Below, piece by piece: positions 22,160 through 31,687 of a DNA stretch of 64,000 bases (the first letter of the stretch is position 1; each line of letters begins with the position of its first letter). The stretch comes from Rhodocyclaceae bacterium (GTDB lineage Bacteria > Pseudomonadota > Gammaproteobacteria > Burkholderiales > Rhodocyclaceae), in contig JACAEF010000034.1 in NCBI GenBank assembly GCA_013388985.1, forward strand, positions 35,868-99,867, in the 5' to 3' direction. Under the pieces are notes generated by a model. That model saw nothing but the letters and a program-made list of their open reading frames with translations. It searched no databases and was not told the DNA's origin. The position numbers and the translations under genes were made by a program.

Positions 22160-23461
22160 ATGGCCAAACAGCTTCACCCAACCCCTATGCTAGACCAGCT
22201 CGAGTCCGGTCCCTGGCCCAGCTTCGTCACCGGTCTGAAGCGTCTCGCGAAGGATAAGGATTATGTCGTCGACCTGCTCGGCCACCTCGAGCATTCCTAC
22301 GAAACCCGCAAGGGCTACTGGAAGGGTGGCACGGTGGGCGTGTTCGGTTATGGCGGCGGCGTGATCCCCCGCTTCACCGAAATCAAGGATGAAAAGACCG
22401 GCCAGCCGGTCTTCAAGGATGCCGCCGAATTCCACACCCTGCGCATCATGCCCCCGCCCGGCATGCACTATGACACCGCCACGTTGCGCAAATTCTGCGA
22501 CATCTGGGAAAAATATGGCTCCGGCCTGATCGCCCTGCACGGCCAGTCCGGCGACATCATGTTCCAGGGCTGCACCACGGAAAACGTCCAGCCGGCCTGG
22601 GACGAAATCAACGAAATGGGCTTCGACATGGGGGGCGCCGGCCCCGCGGTGCGCACCGCGATGTCCTGCGTCGGCGCCGCGCGCTGCGAGCAATCCTGCT
22701 ACGACGAGGCGAAGGCCCATCAGAAGATCATCAACAACTTCCTCGACGACATCCACCGTCCCGCCCTGCCGTACAAGTTCAAGTTCAAGTTCTCCGGCTG
22801 CGGCAACGACTGCATGAACGCGATCCAGCGCGCCGACATGGCCGTGATCGGCACCTGGCGCGACAACATGAAGACCGATGACGAGCTCGGCAAGAAGTGG
22901 TTCGCCAAGCATGGCATGAACGAGCTGATCAACGACGTCGTCAACATGTGCCCGACGCGCGCCCTGCAGGTCAAGGACAGCAAGGACGTGCGCAAGGACG
23001 CGCACATTTCCGCCGTCGCCATCAACGACACCCAGTCGCTCGAGATCGACAACAAGGATTGCGTGCGCTGCATGCACTGCATCAACGTGATGACCGGCGC
23101 GCTCGGCCCGGGCAAGGACAAGGGCGCCACGATCCTCGTCGGCGGCCACGGCCACCTGAAGATCGGCGCGACGCTGGGTACCGTGGTCGTTCCCTTCATG
23201 GAGCTGAAGACCGAGGAGGATTACGACAAGCTCGTCGAGTTGGCGCAGAACATCGTCGACTTCTTCGCCGAGAACGCCCTCGAGCACGAGCGCACCGGCG
23301 AAATGATCGAGCGCATCGGTCTGGTCAACTTCCTCGAAGGCATCGGCCTCGACCCCGACGCGAACATGGTCAACTGCCCGCGTTCCAACCCCTACATCCG
23401 TACCGACGGCTGGGACGAGGAAGTCGCCCGCATCAACGCCAAGAAGAAGGCTGCGGCCTGA
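22160..23461 (+). CDS. dsrA: Dissimilatory sulfite reductase alpha subunit (oxidative type)
   Basis: MAKQLHPTPMLDQLESGPWPSFVTGLKRLA...; siroheme/4Fe4S motif CVGAARCEQSCYDE, KFSGCGNDC; ferredoxin CVRCMHCINVM. Confidence 0.97.
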   Translation: MAKQLHPTPMLDQLESGPWPSFVTGLKRLAKDKDYVVDLLGHLEHSYETRKGYWKGGTVGVFGYGGGVIPRFTEIKDEKTGQPVFKDAAEFHTLRIMPPPGMHYDTATLRKFCDIWEKYGSGLIALHGQSGDIMFQGCTTENVQPAWDEINEMGFDMGGAGPAVRTAMSCVGAARCEQSCYDEAKAHQKIINNFLDDIHRPALPYKFKFKFSGCGNDCMNAIQRADMAVIGTWRDNMKTDDELGKKWFAKHGMNELINDVVNMCPTRALQVKDSKDVRKDAHISAVAINDTQSLEIDNKDCVRCMHCINVMTGALGPGKDKGATILVGGHGHLKIGATLGTVVVPFMELKTEEDYDKLVELAQNIVDFFAENALEHERTGEMIERIGLVNFLEGIGLDPDANMVNCPRSNPYIRTDGWDEEVARINAKKKAAA

Positions 23462-23569
23462 TTTCTCCTGGGTTGTCCACCACCGGTTCCGTAAGGAGCC
23501 GGTGGTCGGCCAGGCACAAGACCCTGTTCAGATAGCAACAATTCACCACGATCATTGCGGAGACGATTC

Positions 23570-24643
23570 ATGGCTCAACCTCAAATGCGCAAGCCAGTCG
23601 AGTACTTCCTCGACAACAAGAAATTCCTCCACCCGAAACTCGCCGCCAACTACGGCAACTGGAAATATCACGATCGTCCGCGTCCCGGCGTCCTGCACCA
23701 CGTCTCCAACACCGGCGACGAAGTGTGGACGGTGCGCGCCGGCACCCAGCGCCAGATGGACGTCCACACCATCCGCCTGCTATGCGACATCGCCGACCAG
23801 TATGCCGAAGGGCGTGTACGCTTCACGATCCGCTCCAACATCGAATACATCGTCTCGGACGAAAAGAAAGTCGCTCCGCTGATCGAAGCGCTCGAAAAGA
23901 ATGGCTTCCCGGTCGGCGGCACCGGCAACTCGGTGTCGATGGTGGCCCACACCCAGGGCTGGCTGCACTGCGACATCCCCGGCACCGATGCTTCCGGCGT
24001 CGTCAAGTCGATGATGGATGCGCTGTTCGAAGACTTCAAGAAGGAAGAGATGCCCAACCGCGTGCGGTTGTCGACCTCCTGCTGCGAAATCAACTGCGGC
24101 GGCCAGGCCGACATCGCGGTGATCATCCAGCACACCAAGCCGCCGAAGATCAACCACGACCTCGTCGCCAACGTCTGCGAACGTCCTGCCGTGGTCGCGC
24201 GCTGCCCGGTCGCGGCGATCCGTCCCGCGCTGGTCAATGGCAAGCCCTCGCTCGAAGTCGACGAGAAGAAATGCGTCTGCTGCGGCGCCTGCTATCCCCC
24301 TTGCCCGCCGATGCAGATCAACGACCCGGAGCACTCCAAGCTGGCCATCTGGGTGGGCGGCAAGAACTCGAACGCGCGCAGCAAGCCGTCCTTCCACAAG
24401 CTGGTCGCCGCCGGTCTGCCGAACAACCCGCCGCGCTGGCCGGAAGTCAACGCGATCGTCAAGAAGATCCTCGACACCTACAAGGCCGACGCCCGTCCGT
24501 GGGAGCGCATGGCCGACTGGATCGAGCGTATCGGCTGGCCGCGCTTCTTCGAAAAGACCGGTCTGCCCTTCACCAAGTACATGATCGACGACTGGCGCGG
24601 CAGCCGTTACAACCTCAACGCCTCGAACCACGTCCGCTTCTGA
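23570..24643 (+). CDS. dsrB: Dissimilatory sulfite reductase beta subunit
   Basis: MAQPQMRKPVEYFLDNKKFLHPKLAANYGNWKYHDRPRPGVLHHVSNTGDEVWTVRAGTQR; CCEINCGGQADIAV; CVCCGACYPPCPPM. Confidence 0.97.
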   Translation: MAQPQMRKPVEYFLDNKKFLHPKLAANYGNWKYHDRPRPGVLHHVSNTGDEVWTVRAGTQRQMDVHTIRLLCDIADQYAEGRVRFTIRSNIEYIVSDEKKVAPLIEALEKNGFPVGGTGNSVSMVAHTQGWLHCDIPGTDASGVVKSMMDALFEDFKKEEMPNRVRLSTSCCEINCGGQADIAVIIQHTKPPKINHDLVANVCERPAVVARCPVAAIRPALVNGKPSLEVDEKKCVCCGACYPPCPPMQINDPEHSKLAIWVGGKNSNARSKPSFHKLVAAGLPNNPPRWPEVNAIVKKILDTYKADARPWERMADWIERIGWPRFFEKTGLPFTKYMIDDWRGSRYNLNASNHVRF

Positions 24644-24656
24644 GGAATCCGACACG

Positions 24657-25049
24657 ATGAAGTTTTCCATTCTGGTCAACGAAGGCCCTTACACGCACGA
24701 GGCCTCCGACACCGCCTACCAGTTCGCCAAGGCGGTGTTGGCCAAGGGGCACGAGATCTTCCGCATCTTCTTCTATCACGATGGGGTCAACAACGCCACG
24801 CGCCTGACCACCCCGCCGCAGGACGACCGCAACATCGTCAGCCGCTGGTCCAAGCTCGCGCAGGAAAACAATCTCGACCTCGTCGTCTGTGTCGCCGCGG
24901 CCCAGCGCCGCGGCATCGTGGATGAGGGAGAGATGAAGCGTAACGGCAAGGACGCCACCAACCTGGCGCCGGGCTTCCGCATCTCCGGCCTCGGCCAATT
25001 GATCGAGGCCGGCATCCAGTCCGACCGGCTGGTCGTGTTCGGCGATTGA
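24657..25049 (+). CDS. dsrE: Sulfur relay protein DsrE
   Basis: MKFSILVNEGPYTHEASDTAYQFAKAVLAKGHEIFRIFFYHDGVNNATRL; LDLVVCVAAAQRRGI conserved Cys. Confidence 0.94.
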   Translation: MKFSILVNEGPYTHEASDTAYQFAKAVLAKGHEIFRIFFYHDGVNNATRLTTPPQDDRNIVSRWSKLAQENNLDLVVCVAAAQRRGIVDEGEMKRNGKDATNLAPGFRISGLGQLIEAGIQSDRLVVFGD

Positions 25050-25061
25050 GGGGGCATACAG

Positions 25062-25424
25062 ATGACTACCAAGAAATTCATGATGGTCAATCGCAAGGCG
25101 CCCTACGGCACGATCTACGCGTGGGAGGCCCTCGAAGTGGTGCTGATCGCCGCCGCCTTCGAGCAGGATGTGTCGCTGGCCTTTCTCGACGACGGCGTCT
25201 ATCAGCTCAAGAAGGGCCACAACACCAAGGCCATCGAGACCAAGGCCTTCGAAAAGACCTGGGGGGCGCTGGAAGACTACGACATCACCAAGCTGTATGT
25301 CGCCCAGGAATCGCTGGCAGAGCGCGGCCTGACCGCCGACGATCTCGCCGTGCCCGTCGAAGTGCTCTCCCGCGCCGAAATCGGCAAGCTGATGGAAGAG
25401 CAGGACGTCATCCTGTCGTTCTGA
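25062..25424 (+). CDS. dsrF: Sulfur relay protein DsrF
   Basis: MTTKKFMMVNRKAPYGTIYAWEALEVVLIAAAFEQDVSLAFLDDGVYQL. Confidence 0.93.
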   Translation: MTTKKFMMVNRKAPYGTIYAWEALEVVLIAAAFEQDVSLAFLDDGVYQLKKGHNTKAIETKAFEKTWGALEDYDITKLYVAQESLAERGLTADDLAVPVEVLSRAEIGKLMEEQDVILSF

Positions 25425-25434
25425 GGAAACCAAC

Positions 25435-25731
25435 ATGCTGCACATCGTCAACAAATCCCCATACGACCGTCCCGCGCTGAATTCCGTCCTTGCCACCGCA
25501 GAGGGCGGCACGATCCTCCTCATCGAGGATGGTGTCTTTGCCGCCGTCAAGGGCGGTGCCGAGGAAGCCAAGGTCAAGGCCGCGATGGCCAAGTTCAAGT
25601 TCTACGCACTGCAGTCCGACCTGGAAGCGCGCGGCATGGCCGACCGTGTGATCGACGGCGTCACCGTCACCGATTATGCCGGCTTCGTCGATCTCGTCGC
25701 GGAGCACAAAACCTGCCAGTCATGGCTGTAA
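25435..25731 (+). CDS. dsrH: Sulfur relay protein DsrH
   Basis: MLHIVNKSPYDRPALNSVLATAEGGTILLIEDGVFAAVKG; position after dsrEF. Confidence 0.93.
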   Translation: MLHIVNKSPYDRPALNSVLATAEGGTILLIEDGVFAAVKGGAEEAKVKAAMAKFKFYALQSDLEARGMADRVIDGVTVTDYAGFVDLVAEHKTCQSWL

Positions 25732-25763
25732 CCCGTTTTCAATCAATCAACTAGGAGACAACG

Positions 25764-26096
25764 ATGGCATTCGAACTCAATGGCAAGACCTACGAAACCG
25801 ACGAAGAGGGCTACCTGGTCAACCTGTCGGACTGGAACGAAGATGTCGCCAAGTATCTGGCCCAACAGGAAGGCGTCAATCTGACCGATGCCCACTGGGA
25901 GGTGATCAACTTCCTGCGCGACTACTACAACGAGTTCCAGATCGCCCCGGCCGTCCGCGTGCTGACCAAGGCCATCGGCAAGAAGCTCGGCCCGGAAAAG
26001 GGCAACAGCCAGTACCTCTACGAGCTGTTCCCCTACGGCCCCGCCAAGCAGGCCTGCAAGATCGCCGGCCTGCCGAAGCCGACCGGCTGCGTCTGA
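25764..26096 (+). CDS. dsrC: DsrC, canonical with both redox Cys
   Basis: MAFELNGKTYETDEEGYLVNLSDWNEDVAKYLAQQEGVNLTDAHWEVINFLRDYYNEFQIAPAVRVLTKAIGKKLGPEKGNSQYLYELFPYGPAKQACKIAGLPKPTGCV. Confidence 0.97.
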   Translation: MAFELNGKTYETDEEGYLVNLSDWNEDVAKYLAQQEGVNLTDAHWEVINFLRDYYNEFQIAPAVRVLTKAIGKKLGPEKGNSQYLYELFPYGPAKQACKIAGLPKPTGCV

Positions 26097-26132
26097 TACA
26101 AAAGCAAACCCCGCAGGCGGGCGGCGCCTCGA

Positions 26133-26160
26133 GGTGCCGCTCCGCCAGCGCCGAGTTTCG
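26133..26160 (+). repeat. DR28 dispersed repeat copy 6 (dsrC-dsrM intergenic)
   Basis: AGGTGCCGCTCCGCCAGCGCCGAGTTTC. Confidence 0.8.
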
Positions 26161-26250
26161 CAGTAGCGCTGGTCGCTCCGGCCACCCCCCATCAAGGGCC
26201 GGGCGTAGCGCTGCGACTTTGACTGCTGTGTTCGCCGTGGTGCACCGTCC

Positions 26251-26973
26251 ATGACAACGTTTTTCGCGATCCTGTTCTACCTCGCCTTCGCAATACTTGT
26301 CGTCGGCCTGGCCTACAAGATCTACGACTTTGCCCGCACACCCGCGCCACTGTCGATCCCGACGACACCGGCGCCGACCACCACCACGGGTGTGGCCTTC
26401 CGCATGGCGCGCGAGGTGGTCCTGTTCGAGAGCCTGTTCAAGGGCAACCTGTGGATCTGGCTGTTCGGCTGGATGTTCCACATGGGCCTCTTCCTCGTCC
26501 TGATCCGTCACCTGCGATATTTCGTCAGCGACGTTCCCGCCTGGCTCGTTTTCATCCAGCCCTTCGGCAAGTATGCCGCATTCATGATGGTGGCGGGCCT
26601 GGGTGGCCTGTGGGCGCGCCGCTTCCTGGTCGAGCGCATCCGTTACATCACGACGCCATCCGACCATCTCTGGCTCGCGCTGCTGATCGGCATCGGCATC
26701 ACCGGCGCCGGCATGACCTTCGTCAGCCACGTCGATGTCGTCGCCGTGAAGATCTTCTTCCTCGGCCTGATGCGCTTCGACATCCAGCCGTTGCCCGAGC
26801 ACCCTGCCCTTTACATCCATCTGATTCTCGTCGCCTTGCTGATGATCCTGTTCCCGTTCAGCAAGCTGCTGCACGCCCCCGGCGTGTTCTTCAGCCCCAC
26901 CCGCAACCAGGCCGATACCCCGCGCGAAAAACGTCATCTCGCGCCGTGGGCCGCCCAGATCGAGAAGAGCTGA
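26251..26973 (+). CDS. dsrM: DsrM membrane cytochrome b-type subunit
   Basis: Multi-TM, NarI-like; between dsrC and dsrK. Confidence 0.94.
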   Translation: MTTFFAILFYLAFAILVVGLAYKIYDFARTPAPLSIPTTPAPTTTTGVAFRMAREVVLFESLFKGNLWIWLFGWMFHMGLFLVLIRHLRYFVSDVPAWLVFIQPFGKYAAFMMVAGLGGLWARRFLVERIRYITTPSDHLWLALLIGIGITGAGMTFVSHVDVVAVKIFFLGLMRFDIQPLPEHPALYIHLILVALLMILFPFSKLLHAPGVFFSPTRNQADTPREKRHLAPWAAQIEKS

Positions 26974-26974
26974 C

Positions 26975-28516
26975 ATGGCCGATCTTGAATTCCAGATTCC
27001 GAAATACCGGGAATACCCTGAGGTGCCTGCGCTCCAGCCGGGCGCGATGGCGCATTCGCGTCCGCACGTCGCCAGCGAGAAGATTCAGGAAGCCCTGGGC
27101 TTCCAGGGCAAGCTCGATGACGACTGGCAGGCCACCCATGACAAGGCGATCGCCAAATTCGGCGAGCTGCTCGGCAAATACCGCTCCCTCAAGGTGTTCA
27201 TGGATGCCTGCGTGCATTGCGGCTCATGCACCGACAAGTGCCACTACTTCATCGGCACGAGCGACCCGAAAAACATGCCGGTGGCGCGTCAGGAGCTGAT
27301 GCGCTCGGTCTATCGGCGCTATTTCACCCTCGCCGGCAAACTCTTCCCCGGCTTGGTCGGCGCGAAAGACCTGACCCGCGAGCTGCTCGACGAGTGGTAC
27401 AGCTATTTCTGGCAGTGTTCGGAATGCCGTCGCTGCTCGGTATTCTGCCCTTACGGCATCGATACCGCCGAGGTCACGATGGCGGCACGCCACATCCTCG
27501 ACACGGTCGGTTATGGCCAGAAATACTCCAACGAGATCATCGGCAAGGTCTTCAAGATTGGCAACAACCTCGGCCTGCCCGGCCCCGCGCTGGAAGATAC
27601 CTTGCAGGGGCTCGAAGAAGACGTCAAGGAAGACACGGGCGTCGACGTCAAGTATCCGCTCGATGCCCAGGGCGCCGAAGTCCTGCTGGTCACGCCGTCG
27701 GCCGACTTCTTCGCCGAGCCGCACATCGAATCGCTGATCGGCTACGGCAAGGTCTTCCACGCCGCGGGAATTTCCTGGACGTTCTCCTCCTACGCTTCCG
27801 AAGCCGGCAACTTCGGCCTGTTCGATGGCAGCTACGAGACGATGCGCAAGGTCGCGCTGCGTATCCGCCAGGCCGCGCTCGAACTCGGCGTCAAACGCAT
27901 CGTCGTCGGCGAATGCGGCCATGCCTGGCGCGTCGCCTACGCGTTCTGGAACACCTTGAACGGCATCGGCGCCGGCGCGAATGACCCATTTGCCATCGAG
28001 TTGCAGAAACAGCTCGATCCACGCTACCCGCAGCCCTCGCACATCTGCGAATTCACCTGGGACCTGATCCAGCAGGGGCGTCTGAAGTTCGACAAGGAAG
28101 CCAACGACCATCGCGTCATCACCTTCCACGACTCCTGCAACGTTGCCCGCGCTTCGCGCATGGGCGGCTATCCCGGCGGGCAATTCGACATTCCGCGCAA
28201 CATCATAAAGGCGGTGGCCAACAACTTCGTCGAGATGGCGCCGGAGACGATCCGCGAAGTGACGTTCTGCTGCGGCGGTGGCGGCGGCATCCTCACCGAT
28301 GAGCTCATCGAGGCGCGTGTCAAGGGCGCTTTCCCGCGCATGGAAGCGCTGCAGCAGGTGGTCGAGAAGCATGGTGTCAATTTCATGGCCACCATCTGTG
28401 CGATCTGCAAGGCGCAATTCACCAAGGTTCTACCGTACTACGGCTTCAACATGCGACTGGTCGGAGGCGTGCATCAGCTGGTCAGCACCGCGATACGCCT
28501 CGGCAACGAACATTGA
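26975..28516 (+). CDS. dsrK: DsrK, HdrD-like FeS protein
   Basis: CVHCGSCTDKCHYF; CSECRRCSVFCPYGID; CCGGGGGILTDEL (CCG domain). Confidence 0.95.
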   Translation: MADLEFQIPKYREYPEVPALQPGAMAHSRPHVASEKIQEALGFQGKLDDDWQATHDKAIAKFGELLGKYRSLKVFMDACVHCGSCTDKCHYFIGTSDPKNMPVARQELMRSVYRRYFTLAGKLFPGLVGAKDLTRELLDEWYSYFWQCSECRRCSVFCPYGIDTAEVTMAARHILDTVGYGQKYSNEIIGKVFKIGNNLGLPGPALEDTLQGLEEDVKEDTGVDVKYPLDAQGAEVLLVTPSADFFAEPHIESLIGYGKVFHAAGISWTFSSYASEAGNFGLFDGSYETMRKVALRIRQAALELGVKRIVVGECGHAWRVAYAFWNTLNGIGAGANDPFAIELQKQLDPRYPQPSHICEFTWDLIQQGRLKFDKEANDHRVITFHDSCNVARASRMGGYPGGQFDIPRNIIKAVANNFVEMAPETIREVTFCCGGGGGILTDELIEARVKGAFPRMEALQQVVEKHGVNFMATICAICKAQFTKVLPYYGFNMRLVGGVHQLVSTAIRLGNEH

Positions 28517-28548
28517 TCCAACAACCCGATAAACACACGGAGACGACG

Positions 28549-30516
28549 ATGTCAGCGACCCCCGAAACGACAAACGTGAAGTTGACCTTCCGCCATTTCA
28601 AGGATGGTGAAAAGCCGGACAGCTACAAGCGCTGGCAAGACAAGATCTTCCAGGCGGGCTGGTCCTACAAGTGCCCGACCTACATCCAGTCCACGCCGCC
28701 GTGTCAGGGCTCCTGCCCGTCGGGAGAAGACATCCGCAGCTATCTGAACATCGTGCGCGGCATCGAGAAACCACCGGTCGGCGCCGATGGCAAGCCGGTC
28801 ATGCCCTGGCAGGAATATGCCTGGCGGCGTCTGACCGAAGCCAACCCCTTCCCGGCGGTGATGGGCCGTGTCTGCCCCGCACCCTGCGAGTCGGGGTGCA
28901 ACCGCAATCAGGTCGAAGACCACGTCGGCATCAATTCGGTCGAGCATTATCTGGGCGAATACGCGATCAAGAACAACCTGCAATTCAAGAAGCCCGAGAA
29001 GCTCACCGGCAAGAAAGTGGCGGTGATCGGCGGCGGTCCGGCCGGCCTGTCGGTCGCCTACCAGCTGGCGCTGAAGGGCCACTCGGTGACGATCTTCGAC
29101 GACCATGACAAGCTCGGCGGCATGATGCGCTATGGCATTCCCGGCTACCGCACGCCGCGCGAAGTGCTCGATGCCGAAATCCAGCGCATCCTCAACCTCG
29201 GCGTCGAGACGCGCATGAACTGCAAGGTCGGCGTCGACATCACGATCGACCAGATCCGCAAGGACTTCGACGCCGTCTTCCTCGGTCTCGGCGCCCAGGG
29301 CGGCCGCCAGCTGCCCGCCGAAGGCGCGGAAAACACGCCGAACGTCGTCACCGCGACCGCCTTCCTGAAAGCCTTCAACGACGGCCGTCTGAAGTCGGTC
29401 GGCAAAAACGTCGTCGTCGTCGGCGGAGGCGACACCTCGATGGACGTCGCCACCGTGGCCCGTCGCCTCGGCCACATCGACAAGATCAACCCGACCGACT
29501 GGGAAGCCGCGATCGCCGGCCACCTCGCCCAGGACGTCGCCAACATTTCGCAGCGCCAGGGCGCCAACGTCGTGCTGACCTCGGTGTTCATGACCGCCAG
29601 CAAGCATGAAATCGAACATGCTCAGTCCGAAGGCATCGAGATCATGCAAGGCTGGATGCCGGTGGCCGTGATCAAGGGCGCGGATGGCCGCGCTACCGCG
29701 CTGCGCGTCAGGCAATGCGAAGCCAAGATGGTGGGTGGTAAGCTCGATATCAAGCCGATCGAAGGCACCGAGAAGGATCTGCCGGCCGACCTGATCGTCT
29801 CGGCGATCGGCCAGACCATCGACCTCACGGGTCTGTCCGAATTCGACAACGGCAAGGGCGGCGTCACCGCCGACCGCAACTATCAGGTGCAGGGCAAGCC
29901 CGGCGTGTTCTGCGGCGGTGACGTGATCCGCCCGCACCTGCTGACCACCGCGATCGGCCATGGAGCGATCGCCGCCGATGGCATCGATCAGTTCCTGCAA
30001 GGCCTCGAGGTCGGCAAGCGGCCGAAGATCGACGTGCATTACTTCGACCTGCTGCGCAAGTATCATGAAAAAGGCGTCGAATTCCACGAGATCCATGGCC
30101 CGATCCGCGGTTCTTCGGAATCGAAGGATGTGATCCACAACTTCGACAACCGCGCCGACCGCTACATCATTCCGCACACCGAGCTGTTCCTCGGCCACTT
30201 CCAATACACGCCGCGCAACAAGCGCAAGATCGTCCATCTGACCAAGGAAGAGGCGCTCGGCAACTTCGAGGAGCGCCTCGAACCGCTGAACGATCAGCAG
30301 GTGGTGGCCGAAGCGAAGCGCTGCATGAGCTGCGGCCTGTGCTTCGAGTGCGACAACTGCGTCGTCTATTGCCCGCAGACGGCCGTCTATCGCGTCAAGA
30401 AGACCGAGGCGACGACCGGCCGCTATGTCGCCACCGACTACGACAAGTGCATCGGCTGCCACATCTGCCACGATGTCTGCCCGACCGGCTACATCCAGAT
30501 GGGCCTCGGTGAATAA
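28549..30516 (+). CDS. dsrL: DsrL FeS flavoprotein (NAD(P)H:acceptor oxidoreductase)
   Basis: GKKVAVIGGGPAGLSVAYQLALKGHSVTIFD; C-terminal ferredoxin CMSCGLCFECDNCVVYCP / CIGCHICHDVCPTGYI. Confidence 0.95.
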   Translation: MSATPETTNVKLTFRHFKDGEKPDSYKRWQDKIFQAGWSYKCPTYIQSTPPCQGSCPSGEDIRSYLNIVRGIEKPPVGADGKPVMPWQEYAWRRLTEANPFPAVMGRVCPAPCESGCNRNQVEDHVGINSVEHYLGEYAIKNNLQFKKPEKLTGKKVAVIGGGPAGLSVAYQLALKGHSVTIFDDHDKLGGMMRYGIPGYRTPREVLDAEIQRILNLGVETRMNCKVGVDITIDQIRKDFDAVFLGLGAQGGRQLPAEGAENTPNVVTATAFLKAFNDGRLKSVGKNVVVVGGGDTSMDVATVARRLGHIDKINPTDWEAAIAGHLAQDVANISQRQGANVVLTSVFMTASKHEIEHAQSEGIEIMQGWMPVAVIKGADGRATALRVRQCEAKMVGGKLDIKPIEGTEKDLPADLIVSAIGQTIDLTGLSEFDNGKGGVTADRNYQVQGKPGVFCGGDVIRPHLLTTAIGHGAIAADGIDQFLQGLEVGKRPKIDVHYFDLLRKYHEKGVEFHEIHGPIRGSSESKDVIHNFDNRADRYIIPHTELFLGHFQYTPRNKRKIVHLTKEEALGNFEERLEPLNDQQVVAEAKRCMSCGLCFECDNCVVYCPQTAVYRVKKTEATTGRYVATDYDKCIGCHICHDVCPTGYIQMGLGE

Positions 30517-30543
30517 ACCGGAGGACAAGGGGTAAGGAGGAGT

Positions 30544-30924
30544 ATGGCCATCATGAAACAGACGCTCGCGGCGCTGGCGGCGGTCCTGCTGCTTGCCCCT
30601 GTTCTCGCCAGCGCAGGCACGCCGAAGCCGGATCTCAAGATCGAGAACCCGGGAAGCTGCATCGCGCCGGTGCCCGAGATGCGCCGCAATCACATGGAGA
30701 TGTTGAAGCACACGCGCGACCGGACCCTGCGCCAAGGCATCCGCGGCGAGAAGGCGAGCCTCAACGGGTGCATCAACTGCCATGCCAGCAAGACCACCGG
30801 CTCGGTGCTCGGCCAGGGGGGCTTCTGTCAGGAATGCCATACCTATGCCGCCGTCAAGCTGGATTGCTGGGATTGTCATCAACCCAAGGCCGGCAATCAT
30901 GAGGCCGTGGGAGTCAAGCCATGA
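30544..30924 (+). CDS. dsrJ: DsrJ periplasmic triheme cytochrome c
   Basis: Signal peptide plus three CXXCH motifs CINCH, CQECH, CWDCH. Confidence 0.95.
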   Translation: MAIMKQTLAALAAVLLLAPVLASAGTPKPDLKIENPGSCIAPVPEMRRNHMEMLKHTRDRTLRQGIRGEKASLNGCINCHASKTTGSVLGQGGFCQECHTYAAVKLDCWDCHQPKAGNHEAVGVKP

Positions 30925-31682
30925 GCGAACCGCAAGACCGCATCGAAAACAAATCGCGCCGCAGTTTCGTCGGAGCGGCGGCCGTTGCCGGCGCGAGTGC
31001 CGGTGTCGCCGCGCTGGCGCCCGGGCTGAAGCTGATCGAAGTCGCCGGTGCCGCGCCCCGGGCGCCCGGCGAGCCCGCCTCTTCCGCGGTGCGCTGGGGC
31101 ATGCTGATCGACACGACCAAATGCGCGAGCGGCTGCGATGCCTGCGTGAAGGCATGTGCGACGGAAAACGGCATCAACGAGACCGTCAAGGATCCGCGCC
31201 AGGGTTCCCAGTGGATCCGCAAGATCGACCTGAAAGATCCCAAGACGGGCCAGGAGTATTCGCTGCCGATGCTTTGCCAGCACTGCGAGCATCCGCCCTG
31301 CGTCGATGTCTGTCCTACCGGCGCCTCGATGAAACGCGCCGACGGCATCGTGCTCGTCGACCGCCACATCTGCATCGGCTGCCGTTACTGCATGATGGCC
31401 TGCCCCTACAAGGCGCGCTCGCTGGTGCATATGCCGCTCACCGAGCAAAACCCGTTGGTGCCCCGTGGCCAGGGTTGCGTCGAAGCCTGCACCTTCTGCG
31501 TCCAGCGCGTCGACCGCGGCCAGCAGCCCGCCTGTGTCGAGGCCTGCCCGGAAAAAGCCATGTTGTTCGGCAATCTCAACGACCCGAACAGCGAGATCGC
31601 CCAACGCGTCGCGAAAGAAAAGACGACGCAGGTGCGCGCCGATCTCAAACTGAATCTCGGTGTGCGTTACCAGGGAATCTGA
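30921..31682 (+). CDS. dsrO: DsrO periplasmic ferredoxin with Tat signal
   Basis: NKSRRSFVGAAAVAGASAG Tat-like signal; CASGCDACVKAC, CQHCEHPPCVDVCPTGA, CIGCRYCMMACPYKA. Confidence 0.95.
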   Translation: MSEPQDRIENKSRRSFVGAAAVAGASAGVAALAPGLKLIEVAGAAPRAPGEPASSAVRWGMLIDTTKCASGCDACVKACATENGINETVKDPRQGSQWIRKIDLKDPKTGQEYSLPMLCQHCEHPPCVDVCPTGASMKRADGIVLVDRHICIGCRYCMMACPYKARSLVHMPLTEQNPLVPRGQGCVEACTFCVQRVDRGQQPACVEACPEKAMLFGNLNDPNSEIAQRVAKEKTTQVRADLKLNLGVRYQGI

Positions 31683-31687
31683 CCGCC

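Noticed and set aside
22190-23287. 365-aa minus-strand ORF inside dsrA, and similar long antisense ORFs (31667-33790, 50523-53462, 53429-55297, 8613-10589)
   Set aside because: His/Asp/Glu/Arg-rich antisense translations of conserved genes; artefacts of codon bias.
28552-31155. 867-aa minus-strand ORF opposite dsrL/dsrJ/dsrO
   Set aside because: Shadow ORF of a high-GC coding strand; no recognisable domain and the opposite strand has clear dsr genes.
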